64,000 nucleotides of DNA from Cristatella mucedo (lineage: Eukaryota > Bryozoa > Phylactolaemata > Cristatellidae): positions 7,063,001 to 7,127,000 of the forward strand of contig WPIO01000001.1 of the NCBI GenBank assembly GCA_009760855.2. Direction: 5' to 3'. A program made the translations under genes and the position numbers. Numbering within the stretch: position 1 is the first letter of the stretch; each line of letters starts with the position of its first letter. Below are positions 12,101-24,100 of the stretch, piece by piece. The notes below the pieces were generated by a model. It was not told where the DNA came from. It saw nothing but the letters and a program-made list of their open reading frames with translations, and did no database searches.

Positions 12101-15100
12101 CATAATTGTGGCTCTTTTAGCAAATGCAGATGCTTTGCTTAGTGGTAAACTTACAGAGATGAACCATGTCGTTGCAAAGATGAAGCATTTTCAGAGCGAT
12201 GTTGGAAGCTTGATTGAATGAATTCAAAGTTGTACGGAAATGAGGTCATTATTGTTACAGCCAAATCTTTCATCTCTGCATTTCTTTCAAATCAGCTCCA
12301 TTCTATCTCCATTTGGTTGGGTGTTATACCCAATTCCGAAGCTGTCTGAGCTAGAAGAGATGTTTAGGAAACGACACGTGTTCTACAAGTTGTTGATGAC
12401 CATTTGGATATATCGTCTTCTAGCTATCTGACTTCAAAGTAACTTTCGATCAGGTGGTGCTGCATAAAATTGATAAATGTTATTGCTTTTTTATCTTCAT
12501 TTGCTCATGCTCAACAATTTTCTGAATGATAATGCACTTTTAATAGTAGATTAGAGAGAGCTACTGTCGATTTTTTAAACCAATCAGGCAGTGGCCCAAA
12601 AATGTTTGATAGCCACAGGTTTAGTGCATGCATATAATAGGATTGCAGCTATGCTTTTAGGTGGTTTATACACTTAGCTGTGAATAAAGGGTGGTCGTGT
12701 GCAATTTTGCAGCTACTAGCCTGTCCGATTAACTTATCTAGATATTAATGCACACTACTACTTACTTGTCCAGTATAGTGCTTAGATGCTCACCACGTGT
12801 CCAAGCGAGTGCAAATCTTCATTGGACAAAAGTTGGGATTTTTCTTGCTTCGAGCATGCACATGCATGCACTATTGCTGTGATGTGTCTGTAATGGTATA
12901 TGCCATACTTGGGTAGAATAGTGCTCATTGTCTAACATCTGCTTTACCTTGTTTTGAATATTACAAATGTGGGCATACTTCTTGTCTCGGACTGAGGGAC
13001 TTTCGGAGATGGAGAGCACTGCACTAGTAAGAATCGATCCCACACCCTTAGTGGCCTAGACCAGCACCCTACCATTTGCACTGCTGAGGCAACTGGCTTA
13101 AAGATCCTCACAATGGATGAACTTATAAGCCAACTCGCTTTAATCGCCACGAAGTTGCGTGTCTGAGCCGGGTTCAATTCATGGTCACATGAATGGTGCA
13201 AGTGTGTACCACGAGCACACTCCAAACCTACACTTTTGTTAACCAAGTGAATTGTGTGACATATTGAAATCTGTTACTCACCATCGTACACAATTCTGAT
13301 ATACCCGTATAATCTTTTGTTATCTGTCGTCATCGTGCTGAGATCTCGAATTCATCGTGGATGTTTCCAGATTATCCCAGACTCACGGGTCTTACAGGAA
13401 CGTTTTTTATGCATCTTGTTTTTTGGGCTTTTCTTTAGCAATCTTTAATAAAAGTATGAGTACTCTATAAAGAAGAGACCGCTAGTAGGGAACCTCTCAG
13501 GTTTGCCAAAGCATCACGTGGGTCTTATTAACTTCGAACTCATTCAATGTCTCAGCCTAGCTCTTCTCCCCTGTAGCAGAGTGCTGCTAGCTGCTGGTCC
13601 GTCTGTTTCTCTTGCTTCTCTTCTCCTAGTTTTTGTTAAGCATTGTTTTCTTTTGGAATATTGTAATAATGAAGGTACATGACTAAGGCTATGGAGATTC
13701 GGTTTCAACTGGGAGATCATTAGAATCACAATCTTTTATCGAATGAAAGTGCATTTAATACCGTGAAGCCTCTGCTTGCACTATATAAGTCCGGCTGGTG
13801 GTTCAATCTTATTGATTAGTCCTTTTTACCATTTTTATTTCAATGCAGTCTTGCAGCTGAGCTGGGCTAACGGATAGAACTGTGTCGGCTCCAAGTATTC
13901 CTACATCCCAGGTCGTGGGGAAATGTCTTGTCCTATGTGCAACACAGCATTCTGCCTGCTCTTGAGCCGTGTCTCACCTTTGAATCTGGACATCCGGATC
14001 CAAGTTCAAGCCTTGGCTATCATATAGATACTGACACAGCCCTCACTCAGCTGTATGGCTATTTTGCCCTAGTTCTCAGTCAGTATCTAATTTTGATGTT
14101 ATTGCTTTATTATATTGTAAGCATGCCCTAGTTAAGTAGGCAGAGCTGAAAGAACTTATTGAACATTCTTGCTGTTTGCCAATGACTATGTTTGACTATT
14201 GGTGAATCTGAGGGCCGACTTTACTGTTAAAGCCACATACTACAGAGTTCAGTAGGTTCTTATCTCATTCCTATTCTCTGGTAGTTTAGTAGCACTAGGC
14301 TGGATAGCTGGAGGAAAGAGAAGCACTGCACTAGCGCTTGTTGGGCTACTGTAGCCTTATAGTGGAATTGAATGAATAGACCATTGCAGTAAGCCTCATT
14401 TTTCAAGATTTCTCGACTCCTAAATTGTCATGGCAATCTAATTGTTTCTTTTTCGGCTTTCGAACCCACTGCAGACTGCCTCCAGTTGCCCTATATTTTG
14501 AAATAATTGCGTTGCATCCACCGCTCAAGGCAGCACTTAAATATTTAGCCATTTGCAGTCGCCAGGGAGGCAGTGGCAACAGATCGTAATGTAATGTAAT
14601 GTATCGCCGTCTGTAACCCCACAAAGCCACAAAGACTATATGGGTGTTACGCAGGAGTTTTGTATAATGCATAATTCAAAGCCTAAGCTGCTTTTGGTAC
14701 ACATTCGGTAGCCAACAGGCTTCATTTCACGCAACAAAGAGAAAGTGAGTAGCATAGCTGAGATGGAAGAGCAGCTGAGATAGTGAATAGCATGGAAGTA
14801 GCAGCTCAGGATGGCTGGAAAGGATGTGGGGGTTTCCTCTATTTGCCCGGACCGGGTAAGTCGTGTAGCTTATATGGTCTCGCCTACCACAGCAAGAATA
14901 TTGGATGCACTTGGTGCCAAAATTTTCAATTATGAATTTAATCATTCATTAACTCAGTACACAGGGGTTCGGATTGAGCATGTAAGTGGCGATTTAAAGC
15001 CGAGTCCTTATAGCCCTCTTGGAACGTCGTAGGACTAGTCTAGATCGCTTAATCGGTTGCCCCCCTGGCCTTTGCCCACTGGTAAGGCTCAAATGAGTCT

Positions 15101-18100
15101 GTTAAATCAGCTATCCCTTTACTTTTGAGTACCGGACCGGTAACCCAGAGCTGCTGGATCGTGTTAGCTTGAGGCGAAATTCTTTCCTCTGTATTTTGAA
15201 ATAATTGGGTTATATATTAGATGCTGCACATTTTTTTGGATGAAGAACACGAAAACAAGAAGAATAAAGTAACAGCATATACTGCACCGTGTTCTTTCCC
15301 TAATGACAGGAAACTAGGTGACAAAAAAGTTTAAGCTCAAGTCGTCACTTCTCATGCCATGCATGCACAATAAGTAATCTGACTTCCTAGTATCGACACC
15401 TGGATCCGGCTCTCCACAGCAAGGGACTGTATGCAAGAAGATTGCTGTGACAGTTGGCTATGGTAAATGATGGATTAATAATACCATCAAGTTTTGGAAT
15501 GAAACAAACTTACCGAGAGACCAATAGCTATCAGAAAATTAGGAAGCTCGAGGTCTGATTCATCAGCCACTTAAAAATCAGTACTTGACCTCAGCCGACC
15601 TCTATAGGGTATGGAGAATGTCAGCTGGGTTTTAAGACTGCCAGCTGGCCTTAGAGAATGTTAGCGGGAGTTGGAGCACGTCAGCCGCTATTTAAAGATG
15701 TCAACAGAGGTTAAGGAATGTCAACCAGAGTTAAAGAATATCAGCTGGAGTACAGCTAGGACTTTCTATACCGAAAATCATCTTGGAAGGTATTGAAGAG
15801 ATGTTAAGCATGAATAACTCCAAGTTAATGACAGACAACATCTAGCTTGCTTGCTAGATAATGTCAGTAGGCTTTGAGCCGTGGGACCTAGTTTTATTCA
15901 ACGATGTGAAAACTTTAAAAAAGAAAACCAGGTTGGAATCAACGATTCGAGGCAGGGACCCTCAGAAGCAGGACTTTATTACTTTAGATTCATTATAACG
16001 CAGCCAATGAGCTGAAATGTCTGTGAAAGAAAGACAGATGGGGAAAATCCAGTTATGTTTCTTCAGCAGAGGATATGACCAAGTACTCCAATTTCTATAC
16101 TTGCCCAAACCTTTGTAAGTCGAGCAGCGAATAAAGTAAAAAAAAAAAGTCAAGTTTAGCTGATTCAATGGCAGCAGAAAAGCCTCAGTGACTATCACCC
16201 TACTTGCAGTGGGCAATACATTATTGCCTACTGTAAGACTTAAAAATTAATAGAAATTAATTAACGTGCTAATATCTTGGTACACGTTCCCAGCATGCCA
16301 AGGTTTTTTTCTTGCAGTCAGCCGAAGCAAAGGGCGATCAACTAAAAAATAGGTTTTCTTCTACAGTTATTGTAGGCCAGACTAGCTCTGATGGCCATCA
16401 GTGTGTGCAATCTAGTACTTTTCAACCTTAATCAACATTAGCATAATTTATTTGTACTAAACATTTTTACTGAGACCATTTACTTGTTGTCTGTCGTACC
16501 AAGCTGGCAGAAGGTCTCAGAGAAAGCAGATTCTCTTTAACTGACTTAATTTTTTCCTTGAAACAGATTTTACGCATGAAATACACCAAGTTGACCAGGT
16601 AGCCATAGAAAAAATAATGGGGCAATGTGCTCTCACTTCACATCCCAAGTCGTCATTTGAAGTCCTTCAAGTGGCTGTCTTTTATTGCCTGCTAGTGCAA
16701 GCCAAGTGATATCTGTTAAAGGCAGCACTTTCCTCCTCGCGAGGTGAGACCTCAGGATGAGCCGTTGGGCGCCTGAAAAAATTCGCTTGTCGAACGAGTC
16801 AGACATTCCGAGCGACTATGCGCACTAATGGCCAACTGCACCTGGACGGTTTTAATGTTTTTTAGTCCAGCCATCCCCCTGCAGGCGTTATCAAGTCCCA
16901 AATGAAAGCCTTCATCCTGTCGTCGCCTTTATTGTGTTTCAATCTGTAGTGAAGCTACAACAGGCCAGGCCAGTGCACCGATGCGATGCGCACAGACTCG
17001 CGTGGACGGCTAATGTAGACCAGGCTGTTGAGTCAGCATACCTTCACTTTTTTCTTAGCATAAAAGTCTCTGAAATTATAAAAAACTGTTACTGGGTGCA
17101 TAATTCCAACATCGCTTTGGATAGATAATGTTGTATTTGCTTGTCACTTTGTCCCAGAGCCCCGGTCTGGAGTCAACTAGGGCAAAACTGCTTTGTCGTG
17201 AAGGCCCGACTGCCCGACTAGTTGATGCAACCACTTTCATTCCCAGATTCGCCACAACCTTTACTGAACTGTTTTCCATGCATGATCATGCCAGAAAGAC
17301 TTATTAGCTTTGTTTGGCTGGTATGCAAGATGTTTTAATACCTCTCTAATGGAATGTAGTTCATTATCCATAACCACTCATATCAAGCCTACCCTCATTT
17401 TCCATGTACTTGGACCTTGTGATGCTTTCCTTGCTTAGCATTTTTTACTCATCAAAAGAGCGTGTGCTAGCCGGTGCATGTTAAGAGGGCTAGATTTCGA
17501 GTTGTCATGGAAAACATCAGTGCTGCTGTTGCTGCCATATGCTGTACCACTAGACGTTAGCAAGTTGTCCACTGACTGTCGCTACCAGTATATATCCAGC
17601 TATGATGCATTGCTGCAGCCCGACTGAACCTTCAGACTCGATGCCTGATTGTTTCAGAAGCAAAATGGCCAGTTGAGTTTTGCCAAAACGACCGAAGAGA
17701 TAACCAATATCAACGAGTAAGCAGAAATGACAGCCATTGTGGCTATTTTGTGTACTCTTGTTGCCATGTTTGTTGGCAAATTGCTGTGAAAGTATAGTGC
17801 TGTCTTTTGTTTATATATCTCAAATTGTCAGTCAGCCGATACCTATAGATAGGGCCAGACGGAATCTCTGCTTGGCAAAATATATCTGCAAAAAATACAA
17901 AAATCTGCAAAATCACTGGGGTTTTGCATAATGAAATTCACGTATTAATCAGTTCCTTTTAATTAGTAACTCTTAGTGTCTTTTTATGTACTTTTGCATG
18001 TTGGTCTCTCAGCATGATACTTGTATACTTTTGCATGCTTTTTTTGAAGTCCGATACCTTAATTGTCATTAACTCTTGGTCTTTATCATTTGAAGTAATT

Positions 18101-21100
18101 GCTTTACTTGCATACACTTCTGAAGGCCACATATGTAGCTGCTTTTATAAGTTTAAGCAGTTTAGTTACCAGAAAGTACACGACTTTTTCTGGTAATTCA
18201 TCCTGTACTACTTTCAGAATTCATTAGTTCGAATGCAGCTACGGCCACGGTGATAAATAGTTATGTTATGCCTAAGTATTTAATTAATGAGGACTTGGGC
18301 TATTAGGAAGTGGCCCCATCATGATTTTGAATCACTTCCTTTATTGGGCTGGCATGGACGCCATTGTTCTCTTACATAATTTCGGAGCAATTTTTTGCCT
18401 AGTAGTGGCATAGAGTCCCAAATAAGATATCTGAGATTATACAAATAGCTGACGATTTACACTTCGCTCCAAAGCATCCCAAAGGTTTTTGCTGGGGTTC
18501 AGATCAAGGCTCATGCTTGGCGATGGTAGTAGTCACTAGAGGATGCAATTGATACTCTTTTTTTTTGTGAAAAAATTGCCGACTCTGCTATATACTCATA
18601 ATCGTGTTGTTATATTCTAACCCTCTCAGGGCCATTGAAATGCCGACATTTGTTACGATGTCCAAATATGTATGCTGGTTCTAAAAGCCTTTTGTGCGAA
18701 AGTCTCGGTATTAGCTGTAGCCCCATACCATCACTCTTCTGCCCCCAAATTTTACCGTCTTCTGAAGGCAATCGTTGCGATTCGCTTTGCTTGTGCTCTC
18801 CTACCAATATTGAAAATGTGAACTTGGATTGTGAATGGATCAAGTAGCACAACATTTTTACTGTAGGCCCAAGTCCAATGGGCATGGTCCCTAGCCCAGT
18901 GCAGGCAGCTTAATGTTCGCATTTTAGAAAGCAAATGTTTACAGTGTGCAGTCCTAGACGGTATGCCTTTCTGGCATAACCTCCAAAGAACGGTTGATTG
19001 GGTCAGTTTAAGTCCTGTTGTAAGTTGAAATTTCCTAGCAACACTTTTTACAATAGCAACTGTGTTCTTCTAGGCTTGCATTTTTATGGTCCTGTCAGCC
19101 CTGTCGTTTGTCAACCGACAGCTTGGGTTGACCACACTGCTTCCTCGTTTCTATCATACCGAGTTGCAACTGCTTCTTAATATTGTTGCATACACTTTGC
19201 TCGGAAATCGTGCCTTCTCCTGCAATACATACCTTGTTGGAGCATACCAAATGCAGTTCCCGAACAAGTCCTTCCTACAGCTAGAAATCTCCATTCGCTT
19301 TGCCAATCCAAGTATTTTTCTGCTAAATAATGTACTTTCTGTTATCATTTTCTTCGCAAGATCCTGAATGGGAGCTGCTTTGTTAAGTACATATTGATAG
19401 ATTGATACGGTGATTATTATGGTATGCTGAGTGTGAGCCAATCCCTTCAGGAGAGGTCTTAAATCATCAGAATTAATGCTTTCCGGCACTCGCTCTATCT
19501 GTTCAGCCACTCACGGGTTTCCAAGGCTTAAGTCCGTCTTAAGACTGTCTGCTGTGGCTGACCTTTGTGAGAGTTCCCCCCAACTGAGTGGACCCTCCCC
19601 AGTCGTGCATCGTATGCTCTCTGGTCGCAGCCGACCACATCAAGCATGGTTGCAGCTTGGCATCAAGTTTGCAATTATAATCGGACACATTCGTTTTAGG
19701 TAGTACATCGGGATTCGGCTAGAGCACGTGAGTGGAGATGTAATTTCAATGCCCTGTGCCGATCGTCCAAAAAAAATATACCCAATAGCTCAATCGGTTT
19801 GGCCCTGGACCGGTAACCAGAGGTTGTGAGATCGCTCCCACTCGATGTGAAATTTTTTTGGGGGCCCAGTTCTGCTGCAGACGGCCTCTGGTCGCTCTGT
19901 ATTAGGAAATAACTGGCAGCCCAGATTGCTCGACTGGGATGCGAATTGGTTTGTCCACTTATACCATCCTAATGGAAACGCTGCCACTTGCTCTTTAGCC
20001 TTTGCCCAAACAATTCTTGAAGCAGCTGTAGTTGGAGCTTTTTAGTCACCAGCAGCTGATCAACAGGACCGATCAATAAGAGCAGTCGTTTTCACCCATC
20101 AACCAATTGTTGAAAAATCTTTCTGGCTTCCGATCGATGAGCAAAGTTTTCAGTTAGAGATATTTTTTTTAAATCGAGTCAGTTCCTGCCTGTGCTCGTG
20201 CAACAATCTAATTAGAGGTCTCAGGTTGTGGTGATCTGCTCGATGCTGCTCCCAACCGTGTCTTGACTTCAGTGACTATAATTATGTAAAGAAAATATTC
20301 ACTGAAGTCAAGACTTCAGTGAAGATTTAGTACAATAGCCGGTTGTACGGTGTTGCTCTGTAACACCACTTGGCAAGTTTAAAGACCTGTTGGAAGGGAG
20401 CAGTGCTTCAGGACAGCTTTCTCGAAATGAATGACTCAAGGATCTGGCCTGCCACTGCACGACGAATTAAAGTATATAAATAACTGGAAAACGTATTATG
20501 ATGCTAAAATCCTGCTTAATTGGCATGCTATCGTACTTTCAGAGCATCTGCATGCATGCTTTGGTTTAGTGTGCCGTGTGCTAACATGCGATATTCCGAG
20601 CTGGTGCTTTCCTCGACTCATAACACCAGCATTTTGGGTCTTGGTAACTTAATTATGGGACCGATGTGTGTTGCAGTCGCAGATGCATCTATAGACGAGG
20701 TTATTTGCCTGATCGAGTAGCTGGTCGCTCTGTTATGCGATTTAGGTAATTGCTTTACATGCTATGACAGCAGCTAACCAGCTATGATTTTTTGCCAGAT
20801 ATTTTGCGCGACGGACCTCGGTTCTTCAAGTAGCCTCCGTCGGTGATGCTATTCAAGACTTGTTCTGTGTGCTCTTAATTTTCCTCGTGTATCCTTGATC
20901 TTGATTTTCTGCTTTTATTCATCACTATCCTCTCTAATTACCCAACCCACACAAAAAATGGAATGGTTATCGATGTACTAGGAAAGCCCAACTCATATTC
21001 GAAATTTTACGCTGATCGGTGCAATATTAGCCAAGCTATGAATTCACAAGGCAAAAAGGTGGACTTGATGTGCCAAGTTTCAAGAACTTTAGACACAAGT

Positions 21101-24100
21101 CACATGTGATGCAGAGATCGGTTAATTTTTATTTGTAGTTATTTTGCTTCTGGTTACTTCTGGGTTAGACAGGGTTCTCATAAGAATTTTAATGCTTTTC
21201 TTTTACGTGGAATTCATCAAAACTTTGGAGTGCATTTCTAGCATTCGTCTTTCGGGAAGTCTTCTTTCATATAACATCGATTGCTTTAAAACTAATTTTC
21301 TCAGTGGTTTTCTATTCTTACGCCTTAAGGTATGTCTATTCCTACCTTGCATGATAACTGCTCGGCGCCTACGTGATTTCGTTTTGAGGATGTCTTCGGC
21401 ACATCTTCATACCCATCCTCCCTAAAGTTTTCAACCCCAGGATGCTGACTTATGGCTGCCTAAAAATAGGCATGCCTCCTAGTTGTTGTTAGGGCTGGTG
21501 CCATTGCAATGGTTAGCTGTCTCTTAACTACCCAGCCACAAGTTTTATGTGTGACTCGGATCACCTGTAATCGTGTAGGAGCCACATTTCGGGCCAGGCT
21601 TTATAGCAGGGTGTTCGATATAGCCAGTGTCACTTGGCCCCATAATTACTTTACTAACTTCCATTGGTTATTGTGGTGTCCTTTGTCCTTGGAGAGCTTG
21701 GCATTTCTCTCATGGCGTCGTGCCACGGCTTTGGGCATTCGGATCTCTTAGTATCTTCGGATCTGCTGGCTCGGTGTTCCTTCTATATTGACAGTACCAT
21801 TGTTGCAACATGGACAATCAGACAAGACTAGCGTTATTCGCACATTTGTCGGCTCTGCTCTCTGGCTGAAAAATACGCTTTGCTTGCCACAACATGCCTG
21901 ACTACATCATTTTAGTGCTTGTGCCACGTGCAGAGGTAATTTTTAGTAAATTTTGGTGATTGGCGGTGGTTCACAGTTATTCATGGGAAACTCGTGTGGG
22001 GTCTTTTGTTGTTATGCACATACGGCTTTTGCTTCAGCTGTATTTACTTTTACGTGCTTGTTTTACTATTGTTGTTGAGTGGGTCACTCTAGATAAGAAT
22101 GGCCCACACAATTTGAAATGGAAGTGCTGACAGATGAATACTCTGTGGAAGAGGGCTGGCTGCTTATGTTTGGTGGTCGGGCTCAGAGCTTATCTAGCAG
22201 TATCTGGCTTGTGCAAGTGACTGTCGGTGGCTGGTAAGGCGAGTCAGGAGGCAAATCGTTAGGTTTCGTTAGCAGGCACAGATCAACATGCAGTTTTCGT
22301 TGAGGCAGGCAGGCTGCACCGGCTAATACACATTTTGATCTCACTGCATTAGCCGTCTTGCCTACAAGGGGACTACTTTATATTTATTTTATTTGTATAG
22401 CACCCTAAGAGAACTTAATCTGTATCTTCATGCGCTTTGTATATGCTGCAGGCTCGAACCCACGATCTTGGTTGCTAAAAGCGACCACTTTGCCTTCCTT
22501 TCTGTCAGGACCAGCCTTGCCGCGGATTTTTCATCAGGTGCTGTGTATTTTGCTAAGAGTGATTTAAGGATTTTGCTAAGATTGATGTGTGACTGTAGCC
22601 ACACGACTCAGTTGTAACTGCATTTTAAGGATTTAGCAAGATTGCTTAAAAGATGGTCTAAAGTGTAACTTAATATACACCTCCGGGTCTTAGCCCAGGA
22701 AATAAGGTGCTTGCTCTTCACGACCCAGGTCGTGGGTTTGAGTTCTGCAGTGGGCGATTCTTTATCGCCCATTGCAAGCGGTGATGATGGCCGTAAAAGC
22801 TCTTCTGCCACTATGTAAGTCAGGCTGTTAAATCAGCTCAGCTTTTTTAAATTCTTCAGTACATACAATATTAAGATGCTCGTATTGGCCTCGGCTGGCT
22901 GCTGAAGCCTTGGCTAGAGTATGTTTTGTTGGGAAAGGGGCTTCCAATGTGCCCGTGACTGTAACCTTTTCTAGCCGAGTTATCTATGCCATTTCATCTG
23001 TGATGGTGGTCTATCAAGTGGTTGATTTGACGAATTGCTTAGTTATCTAAAATGGAATCATTAACTTTCGTGAGTTATCTTTGATATGAATGACTGCCTT
23101 TCAATCGATGGTGTGGGGACTTGCTAGCAACTCGAAAGCATACTTATACCTCTAGCTCTGCATGCATAGGCCTGTCCATATCTCTGCTCATGCGTTTGCA
23201 ACAAGAATGTATTTGTCATTTGTAACTCATAAAATTCCTCTAATTTGTAGGCTTAGCGCTTATGGTTCTTTGCAGCATGACTGCAGGCTAGTTGTGCTCA
23301 CTTGCATCTGCTTTGCATCGATTGCTAAATTTTCATGATTCGTGCCACAGTTGTTTATGTAGTACATGTTATCGGGAGGATGACCTAGGGTATGACCAGT
23401 GTCTGGATGTGCCGGAGCCCTGACTGCCGATGTCCTTGCCCGTGTCACCTGCTCGTGACACGACAACAGGACAGTTTGTTCAGGGTCGAGATGCTATTTC
23501 CTAAAGTTCACCAGGCACATTAGTTTGCAATGAGGACTTGCTTCAAGGGGGCTGCCACGGGCCACTGTTGCCATTCTGATTGCACCATAGAAAGGTATGT
23601 CAGGCACGCTGCTAGCACATCCCTGTGTGTAGCATTTTGTGTGATTTAATTTGCCTTTCAGATTGTATTGCAGGCACGAAAATATAAGGGGATAGCATTC
23701 AGCTGTCGGGCTGTCTATAGTTGGCAATGTTAATAAATAGGTTGGCCTGCAGCCTGATATAAAAATCAAATATGGTCAGTTAGTTGGAGTGTCTTGTTGA
23801 TCACTTGCTGGTGTGGTGATCTCAAATTTTTTGTTTGGCCTGATAATGAGATCCCAGCCTACAATCAATGATACTAAATTGTTTGTGGTTATGTAGCTGC
23901 TACTGAGACTCTGGATTTGCATGGAATGACTATCGCTTGGAAATGGTGCAACTGTCAGTACTCATGTGGCTTGGCTGCCTTGCGATTTGTTAAGGCTGAT
24001 AATGCAAAGATTTAAATGTCAATTTATTGCTGCAAACACACTGACCTGTTTGCACAGGAACTCGATCAACCCCTACGTGACATTGTACTGAAGTGGCAAC

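Larger units (their letters stand above)
10970..17657 (+). other. Parvin intron 5
   Basis: 6.7-kb intron. It contains repeat D copies (14.4-14.6 and 14.97-15.22 kb), a copy of repeat R at 14585-14825, a degenerate 20-bp tandem repeat at 15620-15759 and a truncated SINE at 16155-16225. The 10.97-14.4 kb stretch shows no recognisable feature. Confidence 0.8.
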
